Source: Hyphomicrobiales bacterium (GTDB lineage: Bacteria > Pseudomonadota > Alphaproteobacteria > Rhizobiales > Aestuariivirgaceae). Taken from it: a DNA stretch of 8,114 nt. Numbering within the stretch: the stretch's first letter is position 1; each line of letters begins with the position of its first letter. Of the stretch, positions 1-6,827 are shown piece by piece. The stretch covers positions 1 to 8,114 of the forward strand of contig JALSNA010000382.1 of assembly GCA_026987255.1 (NCBI GenBank), written 5' to 3'. A program made the position numbers and the translations under genes. The notes under the pieces were generated by a model that was not told the origin of the DNA, made no database searches, and saw nothing but the letters and a program-made list of their open reading frames with translations.

Positions 1-548
1 TTCCCTTCGGTCTGCTTGTGGCGCACATGGCCGGCAAGGGCGATGTGCGCAAGATCGGCTCTGGCAACATCGGGGCCACCAACGTGCTGCGCACCGGCTC
101 TCCGGCCCTGGCCGCCACCACCTTGCTTCTGGACATGTTCAAGGGCTTCATCCCCGTTTTGGCGGCGCGATGGAACGCCACAGAGACGGCCGCCCTGCTG
201 GCCGGGCTGGGGGCCTTCACCGGCCATGTCTTTCCCATATGGCTGAAATTCAGGGGCGGCAAGGGCGTGGCCACCTACATCGGCATCCTGTTCGGCCTTT
301 CCTGGCCGCTGGGGCTGGCCTGCATCGGCATTTGGCTGGCGACCGCCTTCATCAGCCGCATTTCCTCCCTCTCGGCTCTCGTATCCGCCGCCCTCATGCC
401 GCTGCTGGCCTGGCTGATGGGCGCCAGCCCCTTGCGCATCGGCTTTCTGGCCGCCCTCGGCGCGGCCATCTTCCTGACCCACCGGGCCAATATCGCCCGC
501 CTGCTGCGCGGTGAGGAATCGCGCATCGAATTCAAGAGCAAGACATGA
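1..548 (+). CDS. plsY: Glycerol-3-phosphate acyltransferase PlsY, 5'-truncated by window edge
   Basis: PlsY transfers an acyl group from acyl-phosphate to glycerol-3-phosphate, the first acylation in phospholipid synthesis, at the inner membrane. The frame is open from base 3 with no start. It begins with PFGLLVAHMAGKGD, which matches the end of the first family motif (SIPFG), so about 20 residues are missing upstream. Family motifs visible: GSGNIGATNVLRTG (about 57-98); HVFPIWLKFRGGKGVAT (about 225-275), the glycine-rich acyl-phosphate motif; and HRANIARLLRGEES near the C-terminus (about 481-525). Between them are hydrophobic segments (LAATTLLLDMFKG, the stretch after GVATYIGILFG, and a final LAALGAAIFL) that fit a multi-pass membrane protein. 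The GTG at 18 lies inside the conserved motif, so it is not the real start. The stop TGA (546-548) overlaps the dprA start as ATGA, which implies co-transcription and translational coupling. The identification is firm. Confidence 0.96.
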   Translation, partial: PFGLLVAHMAGKGDVRKIGSGNIGATNVLRTGSPALAATTLLLDMFKGFIPVLAARWNATETAALLAGLGAFTGHVFPIWLKFRGGKGVATYIGILFGLSWPLGLACIGIWLATAFISRISSLSALVSAALMPLLAWLMGASPLRIGFLAALGAAIFLTHRANIARLLRGEESRIEFKSKT

Positions 549-1702
549 TCGCGCCGGGCCGGTTGCTCAGCGATGAACAGCGCCTGGACTGGCTGTGCCT
601 GTCGCGCGCGCAGAACGTCGGCCCGGTGCTCTTCTACCAGCTCATCAACCGCTTTGGCGGGGCGCGCGCCGCCATCGAGGCACTGCCGGAACTGTCGCGG
701 CGCGCCGGGCGCAAGACGCCCTTGAAACTCTATCCGAGAGAGCGCGCCGAGAGCGATTTCGCGCGGGCGCGCAAGCTGGGGGCGCGCTTCGTGGCGCGTG
801 GCGAGGCGGGCTATCCGCCCTTGCTGCGCCATATCCCCGGCCCGCCGCCGCTGATCTGCATCAAGGGCCGCGCCGAGATGGCCGATCTGCCGCTTTTCGC
901 CATCGCCGGATCGCGCAATGCCTCCGCCCTGGGGATGAAGTTCACCCGGCAGGTGGCGCGCGAGGTGGGAGCGGCGGGCTATGGCATCGTCTCCGGACTG
1001 GCGCGCGGCATCGACACGGCAGCCCATGAGGCGTCCATCGAGACAGGCACCATCGCCGTCATGGCCGGCGGCATCGATCACATCTATCCGCGCGAGAACG
1101 CCCGGCTGTTCGCGGCCATAGCCGAACGCGGGCTGATCGTTACCGAAATGACGCCGGGCACGCCGCCGAGGGCGCGCTATTTCCCGCGCCGCAACCGGCT
1201 GGTCTCGGGCATGTCCCTTGGGGTCTTCATCGCCGAGGCGGCCTTTCGCTCCGGCTCGCTGATCACCGCGCGGCTGGCCGCGGAACAGGGCCGGGAGGTC
1301 TTTGCCATGCCCGGCTCGCCGCTCGATCCGCGCGCCGCCGGGACCAACCGGCTGATCCGCGACGGCGCGGCGCTGGTGACCAATGCCGGCGACATTCTCG
1401 GCGTGCTGAACGAGCTGGCGGCGCGCGCCCTGCCGGAGGCGCGGGTCTTTCCCGATGATACGGAGATCATGGAGCCCGCCGGCATGATACAGGACACATC
1501 CGGCCTTGCCCCGCAAGAGCCCGCGCCGGGGCTGCACGAGCGCATCATCGCCCTGCTGTCGCCCGCGCCCGCGCCGCTGGACGACATCATCCGCGAAAGC
1601 GGCGCGGCGGCAAGGCAGGTCATCAGCGCCCTCATGGAACTGGAGCTGGCCGGACGCATCACGCGGGAGGCCGATGGCTCCATCCGGCTGGCCGCCTCAT
1701 GA
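545..1702 (+). CDS. dprA: DNA-processing protein DprA/Smf
   Basis: A 385-residue DprA, the usual length for proteobacterial forms. DprA binds incoming single-stranded DNA in the cytoplasm and loads RecA during natural transformation; it is conserved even in species not known to be competent. Domain order: an N-terminal helical SAM-like region (about 1-75); a Rossmann-fold DNA-binding core (about 80-290) with AGSRNAS at 121-127, SGLARGIDTAAHEA at 150-163, GGIDHIYPRENARL at 175-188, FPRRNRLVSGMS at 213-224 and GSPLDPRAAGTNRLIRDGA at 257-275; a low-complexity linker rich in P and A (about 300-330); and a C-terminal winged helix (about 330-385, ERIIALLSP to GRITREADGSIRL). The start is the ATG of the ATGA overlap with plsY, and no better start lies nearby. 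In many alphaproteobacteria topA follows dprA; here a convergent formate dehydrogenase gene does. The last 6 bases overlap the end of that gene on the other strand. All core motifs are intact, so the protein should be functional. Confidence 0.97.
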   Translation: MIAPGRLLSDEQRLDWLCLSRAQNVGPVLFYQLINRFGGARAAIEALPELSRRAGRKTPLKLYPRERAESDFARARKLGARFVARGEAGYPPLLRHIPGPPPLICIKGRAEMADLPLFAIAGSRNASALGMKFTRQVAREVGAAGYGIVSGLARGIDTAAHEASIETGTIAVMAGGIDHIYPRENARLFAAIAERGLIVTEMTPGTPPRARYFPRRNRLVSGMSLGVFIAEAAFRSGSLITARLAAEQGREVFAMPGSPLDPRAAGTNRLIRDGAALVTNAGDILGVLNELAARALPEARVFPDDTEIMEPAGMIQDTSGLAPQEPAPGLHERIIALLSPAPAPLDDIIRESGAAARQVISALMELELAGRITREADGSIRLAAS

Positions 1703-4432
1703 CCCGGCAATGATGCGCGCGGCGGCGAATTTCAGCTCCGGGATCTTGCCGTCCGGATCGAGCTTCGGGTTGGTCAGCAGGTTGGCCGCCGCCTCGACGA
1801 AGGCAAAGGGGATGAAAAGCAACCCTTCGGCCATGCGCGTATCGGGGCGCGCCGCCAGGGTGATGCGGCCGCGGCGGGTGGCCACGGTGATCATCTGGCC
1901 TGGCGCTATGCGGTGAAAGGCCATGTCTTGCGGATTCATGGAGACGAAGGCCTCAGGCTCCAGGGCATCGAGCACATGGGCGCGGCGGCTCATGGCGCCG
2001 GTGTGCCAATGCTCCAGCACCCGCCCGGTGGTCAGCACGAAGGGCCAATCGCCATCGGGCCTCTCGGCCGGCGGCACCAGTGCCGCCGGGGAAAAACGCC
2101 CCTTGCCGTCAGCAGTCGGGAAGCGCTCGCCAAAGACGATGGCCTGCCCCGGATGGTCCGGGGCCGGACAGGGATAGGTCACCGCGCCTTCGCGCTCCAG
2201 CCGCTCCCAGGTGATGTTGTCCAGGGAGGGCATGGCCCTTTTCATCTCGGCGAAGATCTCCGCCGGCGTTTCATGGGCCCATTCCAGCCCCATGTGGCGG
2301 GCCAGATCCGTGATGATGCGCCAGTCGGGGCGCGCCTCGCCGGGCGGGGATATGGCGGCGCGGCCCATCTGCACCTGGCGGTTGGTATTGGTCACCGTGC
2401 CGGTCTTTTCCGGCCAGGCGGCGGCGGGCAACACGACATCGGCGAACATGGCCGTCTCGGTGAGGAAAATGTCCTGCACCACAAGATGATCGAGCGCCGC
2501 CAGTGCGGCGCGCGCATGGCTCAGGTCGGGATCGGACATGGCCGGATTCTCGCCCATGATATACATGGCGCGGATGTCCCCGGCGCGGGCGGCGGTCAGG
2601 ATTTCCACCACTGTCAGCCCCGGCTTGCCGCTCAGGGGCGCGCCCCACAGCTTCTCCAGTTTGGCGCGGGCGGCATCATCGCCCACCGGGCGGTAATCGG
2701 GAAAGACCATGGGGATCAGGCCGGCATCGGAGGCCCCCTGCACGTTGTTCTGGCCGCGCAGCGGATGCAGGCCTGCGCCGGGCTTGCCGATGTTGCCGGT
2801 CATCAGCGCCAGGTCGATCAGGCAGCGCGCATTGTCCGTGCCATGCACATGCTGGGTCACGCCCATGCCCCACAGGATCATCACCGATTTGGCCTGGCCG
2901 ATGGTTTTCGCCGCATTGCGGATGACTTTCGCCTCGATGCCGCACAGTTGCGCCATGGGCTCGGGGGCAAAGGGCGCCAGATGGGCCTTCATCTCCTCCC
3001 AGCCGGTGGTGCGGCGGGCGATGAAATCCTCGTCCGCCAGCCCCTCGCGCAGGATCACGTGCATGATGGCGTTGAGCAGGGCCACGTCGGACCCGGCATG
3101 GAACTGCATCATGATGTCCGCATGGCGCCTCAGTGCCTGGCCGCGCGGATCCATGACGATGAGTTTCGCCCCCGCCCTGGCGGCCTGCTTGATGTAGGTG
3201 GCGGCAACGGGGTGGTTTTCCGCCGGGTTGGAGCCGATGACCACGATGACATCGGCGTTCATGACCTCGGTGAAGGGGGCGGTGACCGCGCCGGAGCCGA
3301 TCATCTCCATCAGGGCGGCCACCGAGGAGGCATGGCACAGGCGGGTGCAGTGATCGACGTTGTTGGTGCCGAACCCTGAGCGGATCAGCTTCTGGAACAG
3401 GTAGGCCTCCTCGTTGGAGCCCTTGGCGGAGCCGAAACCGGCCAGGGCATCGGGGCCATGATCGCGCAAGGCGGCCCTGAAGCCATCCGCGGCCACCCCC
3501 AGCGCCTCTTCCCAGGAGGCGGGGCGGAAATGGCTGAAGGGATCGGCCGGGTCCACGTTCACCCCCTTCTCCCGGCCCGGCAGGCGGATCAGAGGCGTGG
3601 TCAGCCTTTGCGGATGGGCGGTGTAATCGAAGGCGAAACGGCCCTTGACGCACAAACGCTCCTCGTTGGCCGGCCCCATGCGCCCTTCGGCGCGCAGGAT
3701 GCGGCCACCTGCGCTGATATAGTCCAGCTGGCAGCCCACCCCGCAATAGGGGCACACGGTAGAGGTTGATTCAATAGTTGAGGACTTTTCTCCAACAATG
3801 GTTTCTTCATGGCTTTTTTCGCGCAAGGCTCCGCTGGGACAGACCATGACGCATTCGCCGCAGGCCACGCAGGAGCTGGCGATGAGCGGATCGGCGAAAT
3901 CGAAGCACACCGCAAGATCGCGGCCGCGCCCGGCCAGGGAGATGACCTCGTTGACCTGCACATCGCGGCAGGCCTGTGCGCACAGGCCGCACAGGATGCA
4001 GGCTTGTGGATCAAGGCTGAAGGCCGGGTGGCTGTCATCGGTTGCCCGGGGGGCGCGCGAGGGGGAAAAGCGCGATGTCCGCACACCGATGCGGGCGGCC
4101 TGGCGCATGAAGATTTCGTCCTTGCGCATGGCCTGCGGGGCGGCGGCGAGCAGAAGCTCGAAGACCATGCGGCGGGCCTTGACGGCCTTGTCCGAATCGT
4201 CCAGCAGCACCTCCATGCCCTCTTGCGCCGTGCGGCGGCAGGAGGGAGCCAGGGCACGCTCGCCCCTGATCTCCACCAGGCAGGCGCGGCAGCTGGCGGC
4301 CGGGTCATAGGCGGGCCCTGGCCGGTGGCACAGATGGGGGATGAAAATGCCCGCGCGGCTGGCGGCGGCGAAAATGGTCTCGCCCTCTTCGGCGGTGATG
4401 ACGCGGCCATCGATCCTGAACGTCACGCTCAT
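1697..4432 (-). CDS. fdhF: NAD-dependent formate dehydrogenase, catalytic alpha subunit (Mo/W-bis-MGD)
   Basis: Cytoplasmic catalytic subunit, 911 residues, that oxidises formate to CO2 at a molybdenum or tungsten bis-MGD centre. Modules in order: ferredoxin-like [2Fe-2S] domain with C35, C48, C51, C65; two [4Fe-4S] motifs, C145/C148/C151/C155 and C188/C191/C194/C198; the [4Fe-4S] motif opening the catalytic part, C227/C230/C234/C261 (VCPYCGVGC); the Mo/W domain; and a C-terminal MGD-binding domain (about 795-905, TTGRVLEHWHTG). The metal ligand is C366 in NVDHCTRLCHASS, a TGC codon rather than selenocysteine, with H367 beside it. R559 in HPLRGQNNVQG matches the formate-binding Arg. The C366-R559 spacing of 193 equals U140-R333 of E. 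coli FdhF. The His-Cys cluster motif of NuoG/FdsA is absent. The start chosen is the ATG at 4432-4430, in an ATGA overlap with the beta gene and preceded by GAAGG; the longer frame to 4612 lies inside beta. The closest type from memory is Methylorubrum FDH1 alpha. Metal identity cannot be read from sequence. It is also named fdsA, fdwA or fdh1A. Confidence 0.95.
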   Translation of the reverse strand: MSVTFRIDGRVITAEEGETIFAAASRAGIFIPHLCHRPGPAYDPAASCRACLVEIRGERALAPSCRRTAQEGMEVLLDDSDKAVKARRMVFELLLAAAPQAMRKDEIFMRQAARIGVRTSRFSPSRAPRATDDSHPAFSLDPQACILCGLCAQACRDVQVNEVISLAGRGRDLAVCFDFADPLIASSCVACGECVMVCPSGALREKSHEETIVGEKSSTIESTSTVCPYCGVGCQLDYISAGGRILRAEGRMGPANEERLCVKGRFAFDYTAHPQRLTTPLIRLPGREKGVNVDPADPFSHFRPASWEEALGVAADGFRAALRDHGPDALAGFGSAKGSNEEAYLFQKLIRSGFGTNNVDHCTRLCHASSVAALMEMIGSGAVTAPFTEVMNADVIVVIGSNPAENHPVAATYIKQAARAGAKLIVMDPRGQALRRHADIMMQFHAGSDVALLNAIMHVILREGLADEDFIARRTTGWEEMKAHLAPFAPEPMAQLCGIEAKVIRNAAKTIGQAKSVMILWGMGVTQHVHGTDNARCLIDLALMTGNIGKPGAGLHPLRGQNNVQGASDAGLIPMVFPDYRPVGDDAARAKLEKLWGAPLSGKPGLTVVEILTAARAGDIRAMYIMGENPAMSDPDLSHARAALAALDHLVVQDIFLTETAMFADVVLPAAAWPEKTGTVTNTNRQVQMGRAAISPPGEARPDWRIITDLARHMGLEWAHETPAEIFAEMKRAMPSLDNITWERLEREGAVTYPCPAPDHPGQAIVFGERFPTADGKGRFSPAALVPPAERPDGDWPFVLTTGRVLEHWHTGAMSRRAHVLDALEPEAFVSMNPQDMAFHRIAPGQMITVATRRGRITLAARPDTRMAEGLLFIPFAFVEAAANLLTNPKLDPDGKIPELKFAAARIIAGS

Positions 4433-6066
4433 GACAGCACCTTCGGAAAATGGCGCAACAGCGACAGAAAGCCGTTTGGCGCCGCCTGCCCCAGCCCGCA
4501 GATGGAACCATCGCGCATGACGGCTCCCAGATCCTCCAGCAGCCGCCTGTCCCAGCTCTCCCCTTGCAGCAGCGCTTCGGCCTGCTTGCAGCCCTCGCGG
4601 CAGGGGGTGCACTGGCCACAGGATTCGGCGGCGAAGAAGGCGATCAGATTGCGCGCCGCCTCCTTCAGATCATCGCGCCGCGACAGCACGATCAGCGCAT
4701 GGGAGCCCACGAAGGCGCCGTGTTTTTCAAGGCTGCCGAAATCCAGCGGCTCATCGGCAAGGGCGGCAGGCAGAATGCCCCCCGATGCGCCGCCGGGCAG
4801 GAAGGCCAAAAGCTCTTCGCCATCGGCCATGCCGCCGGCCATTGCGATGAGCTGGCGCGCCGTGGTCCCCGGCGGGGCCTGATATACGCCCGGCCTGGCC
4901 ACCCGCCCACAGACCGAAAAGGCGCAAGGCAATGTCCCTTTCACCTCGCCGCGGGCGATGGCCGGCAGCCAGGAGATGGTCTCGACATTGTGCACCAGGG
5001 TGGGCCGGCCGAAAAGCCCGCGGGTGGAGACGAAGGGGGGCCTCTGGCGCGGCCAGCCGCGCTTGCCCTCCAGGGATTCGATCAGGGCCGATTCCTCGCC
5101 GCAGATATAGGCCCCCGCGCCGCGCCGCAGGTGGATGTAGTTTTTCGCCACGATGTGCAGATCCTCCAGCAATCCGGTCTCGCGCGACAGGATGCTCAGG
5201 ATGTGCGGATATTCATCGCGCAGGTAGATGTAGATGCCCTGGGCCTTGAGGGCGGCAGCGGCGATCAGTGCCCCCTCCAGCACCCTGTGCGGGGTGCGCT
5301 CCAGGATGTGGCGGTCCTTGAAGGTGCCCGGCTCGCCTTCATCGGCATTGATGACGATGTATTTCGTTCCCTCCTGCGCGGCCACGGCGCGCCATTTGAC
5401 ATGGGCCGGAAAGCCCGCGCCGCCCATGCCGCGCAACCCGGCCGCCTCCATGCGCGCCAGCAGATCCTCCAGCCCGATCTGGCCCTTGCGCACCTGGCCG
5501 AAGGCGGCATATCCGCCGCGCTCCATGTATTGGCCGAAATCCTCGCAGGCCGGAATGACGGCATTGAGCCGCCCCTGGGCCGCGCACTGTGCAAGCTCAT
5601 CGGCGCTGGCCCGGCCCAGCCTGCGCCGTCCGGCCATGGCGAAGGGGGCCTTGTCACAGCCGCCCATGCAGGAGGCCTCGATGACGCGCACATGCCCGCC
5701 AGCCTGAGCGCGCAATTCCGTCAGCAGCTCCTCCGCCCCGGCCATGGCGCAGGGCAAGGAGGTGCACACGCGGATGGTCACCGGTTCAGGGGGCTTTTCG
5801 CCATCGTCCACGTAATCGAAATGCTCATAGAAGCGCACCGTCTCGAAGACATCGGCCAGGGAGAGTTTCATGATCTGGGCCAGGGCCACCAGCAGGCGCG
5901 CCGGGACATGGCCATGCGCATCCTGGATCAGGTGCAGATGCTCGATCAGATGGGTGCGCTCCAGGGGCGGGTTGTCGCCCAAAAGGGCTGCCAGCTCGCC
6001 CATCGCGGCCGCATCGGGCTGCCTGCCACGCGGCAGATGCCGCGGCCTTTTTTTCCCTTTGCCCAT
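4429..6066 (-). CDS. fdsB: Formate dehydrogenase beta subunit, fused NuoE-like + NuoF-like (FMN, NAD-binding)
   Basis: The diaphorase subunit that passes electrons from alpha to NAD+ through iron-sulfur clusters and FMN. It is 545 residues long and fuses what FdsG and FdsB carry separately. The N-terminal part (about 20-150) is NuoE-like: a helical segment, then a thioredoxin-fold [2Fe-2S] domain with C101 and C106 (CTSLPC) and C133 and C137 (CMGGC). The C-terminal part (about 185-545) is NuoF-like: RGMGGAGFPAHVKW (212-225) for FMN, NADEGEPGTFKDR (240-252) for FMN/NAD(H), GAYICGEESALIESLEG (318-334), and a [4Fe-4S] site C483/C486/C489 (ESCGQCTPCREG) plus C523. The start at 6066 is preferred because AAAAGGTGG stands just upstream. 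An in-frame ATG at 6105 would add 13 residues but has no ribosome binding site. The stop overlaps the alpha start as ATGA. The fusion resembles the Methylorubrum FDH1 beta subunit. The exact symbol is uncertain (fdsB, fdwB and fdh1B are in use). Confidence 0.94.
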   Translation of the reverse strand: MGKGKKRPRHLPRGRQPDAAAMGELAALLGDNPPLERTHLIEHLHLIQDAHGHVPARLLVALAQIMKLSLADVFETVRFYEHFDYVDDGEKPPEPVTIRVCTSLPCAMAGAEELLTELRAQAGGHVRVIEASCMGGCDKAPFAMAGRRRLGRASADELAQCAAQGRLNAVIPACEDFGQYMERGGYAAFGQVRKGQIGLEDLLARMEAAGLRGMGGAGFPAHVKWRAVAAQEGTKYIVINADEGEPGTFKDRHILERTPHRVLEGALIAAAALKAQGIYIYLRDEYPHILSILSRETGLLEDLHIVAKNYIHLRRGAGAYICGEESALIESLEGKRGWPRQRPPFVSTRGLFGRPTLVHNVETISWLPAIARGEVKGTLPCAFSVCGRVARPGVYQAPPGTTARQLIAMAGGMADGEELLAFLPGGASGGILPAALADEPLDFGSLEKHGAFVGSHALIVLSRRDDLKEAARNLIAFFAAESCGQCTPCREGCKQAEALLQGESWDRRLLEDLGAVMRDGSICGLGQAAPNGFLSLLRHFPKVLS

Positions 6067-6071
6067 GACGC

Positions 6072-6079
6072 CACCTTTT
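6072..6079 (-). promoter_or_regulatory. Ribosome binding site deciding the formate dehydrogenase beta start
   Basis: On the minus strand AAAGGTGG lies about five bases before the ATG at 6066. The alternative in-frame ATG at 6105 is preceded by a pyrimidine/G-mixed stretch with no such site. The shorter N-terminus, beginning MGKGKKRPRH, is therefore favoured. Confidence 0.55.
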
Positions 6080-6092
6080 GGGCTGCCGTTGG

Positions 6093-6105
6093 ATGCCAGG
6101 GGCAT
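6093..6105. repeat. Small inverted repeat over the upstream ATG of the beta gene
   Basis: ATGCC-AGG-GGCAT is a perfect 5-bp inverted repeat with a 3-base spacer. On the minus strand it begins at the in-frame but disfavoured ATG at 6105. Within a leader RNA it could fold next to the preceding GC hairpin. It is short enough to be chance. Confidence 0.3.
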
Positions 6106-6113
6106 GCTAACGC

Positions 6114-6130
6114 AAAACCGGCCAGGCCGG
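6114..6130 (-). terminator. Weak terminator- or attenuator-like hairpin between the thioredoxin and beta genes
   Basis: On the minus strand CCGGC-CTG-GCCGG forms a 5-bp all-GC stem with a 3-base loop, followed at once by TTTT. It lies about 18 bases after the thioredoxin-gene stop. The stem is short and the T run is only four long, so it may cause partial termination, protect mRNA ends, or do nothing. It is too weak to exclude a three-gene operon. Confidence 0.3.
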
Positions 6131-6148
6131 ATAGCCCTTTTTGTATCT

Positions 6149-6745
6149 TCAGCCCTTGCGCGCCTGGGCCTGGATGTATTTCATGAAGCTGCCCGTGCGG
6201 TAGCCCTTGTCATGGACATAATGATACATGGCGATGAACATGTCCGGCGCCATGAGGCCATCCATGCGCGCCGCCTCCATCTTGTCCGGCGCACCCTTCA
6301 GAACCGTCTTGATGTCCGGATCATAGAACAGGGTGATGGGCGTATAGAAAGCCCGGTGCTTCTTCGTCCACTCGCTTTCGCTCATGGTCTGGCCGTCGAA
6401 ATCGGTAACCTCCCGCGATCCCAGCTTGTTGATCTGCAAAATGGCGAAATTCCTGCGCACGAAGGCACAGACTTCGGGCCTCGTGAAATAATCCTCGTGC
6501 ATGCGCGCGCAATAGGGGCAGCCCTTGCGCTCCACCACGATGGCCAGCATCTTGCCCGCCTGCCGCGCCGCCTCCAGCTCCTCCTTCAGATCGAGGAAGG
6601 AGTTCTGGATGAACCACGGCTGCATGTGCAGCCCGTCCTCGGTCATCGTCGCCTTGGTGCAGGCCGGCTCCCCGCCCGCCCGCGCCGCAGCGCCGAGCAA
6701 TGGCAGGGCCATGAGTGTCGTCAGGAAATGTCGTCTGTCCAGCAT
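6149..6745 (-). CDS. Exported thioredoxin-fold protein, SoxW/SoxS-like, CPYC active site
   Basis: A 198-residue protein with a twin-arginine-type signal (DRRHFLTTLMALPLLGAAARA, residues 3-23) and a likely cleavage after ARA at 23, so it should act in the periplasm. The mature part has a thioredoxin fold: a helical lead-in (DLKEELEAARQAGK), a strand LAIVVERKG, the redox pair C76-P-Y-C79, and the cis-proline segment YTPITLFYD with P136. Two further cysteines, C29 and C93, are present. The GCPYC-ARMH context and length resemble SoxW/SoxS-type thioredoxins that keep a partner protein reduced; the substrate here is unknown. The start at 6745 is supported by GAGG about 8 bases upstream. It is the first gene downstream of the minus-strand promoter and lies 82 bases ahead of the formate dehydrogenase beta gene, so co-transcription is likely. 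No sox genes are in view. The fold and export are well supported; the physiological role is not. Confidence 0.85.
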   Translation of the reverse strand: MLDRRHFLTTLMALPLLGAAARAGGEPACTKATMTEDGLHMQPWFIQNSFLDLKEELEAARQAGKMLAIVVERKGCPYCARMHEDYFTRPEVCAFVRRNFAILQINKLGSREVTDFDGQTMSESEWTKKHRAFYTPITLFYDPDIKTVLKGAPDKMEAARMDGLMAPDMFIAMYHYVHDKGYRTGSFMKYIQAQARKG

Positions 6746-6780
6746 GTTCAGCCTCGTTCTTTTGCGTTTCCCCGAAGGCG

Positions 6781-6810
6781 AGTATAGTGGAACACACAGG
6801 AGAATGTGAA
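6781..6810 (-). promoter_or_regulatory. Predicted sigma70-like promoter for the thioredoxin/formate dehydrogenase operon
   Basis: Reading the minus strand, TTCACA (complement of 6810-6805) is followed after 18 bases by TATACT (complement of 6786-6781). These are each one base from TTGACA and TATAAT. Transcription would begin near 6774, giving a leader of about 28 bases with GAGG before the ATG at 6745. This is the only good promoter-like pair ahead of the operon. It was judged by eye and has not been tested; the 18-base spacing is slightly long. Confidence 0.5.
6783..6788 (+). promoter_or_regulatory. Possible -10 element for the patatin gene
   Basis: TATAGT on the plus strand lies about 52 bases ahead of the patatin ATG. 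No convincing -35 hexamer is present at 16-18 bases upstream (the sequence there is T-rich, TTTTGC or TTTGCG). It overlaps the -10 box of the opposite promoter by four bases. The call is weak. Confidence 0.25.
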
Positions 6811-6827
6811 TACAAATCGCCGTGTGA

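Noticed and set aside
16..246. Alternative short frame over plsY
   Set aside because: Shadow of plsY. The plsY frame carries all family motifs and this one carries none.
275..1537. Minus-strand open frame of 420 codons opposite plsY and dprA
   Set aside because: It spans two conserved genes in antisense, has no motif, and follows from their GC-rich codon use.
1913..3379. Plus-strand open frame of 488 codons opposite the alpha subunit gene
   Set aside because: Antisense shadow of the catalytic domain. The composition is dominated by G, H, A and R, and no family motif is present.
4433..4612. N-terminal extension of the alpha subunit upstream of 4432
   Set aside because: The extra 60 residues lie entirely inside the beta gene in another frame and have no ferredoxin-fold similarity. 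The ATG at 4432 has a ribosome binding site and the ATGA coupling.
4450..6186. Long plus-strand open frame of 578 codons opposite the beta subunit gene
   Set aside because: It mirrors the antisense of a well-supported gene. High-GC coding DNA rarely has stops on the opposite strand. Its translation is Gly/His/Arg/Ala-rich with no recognisable motif and no ribosome binding site.
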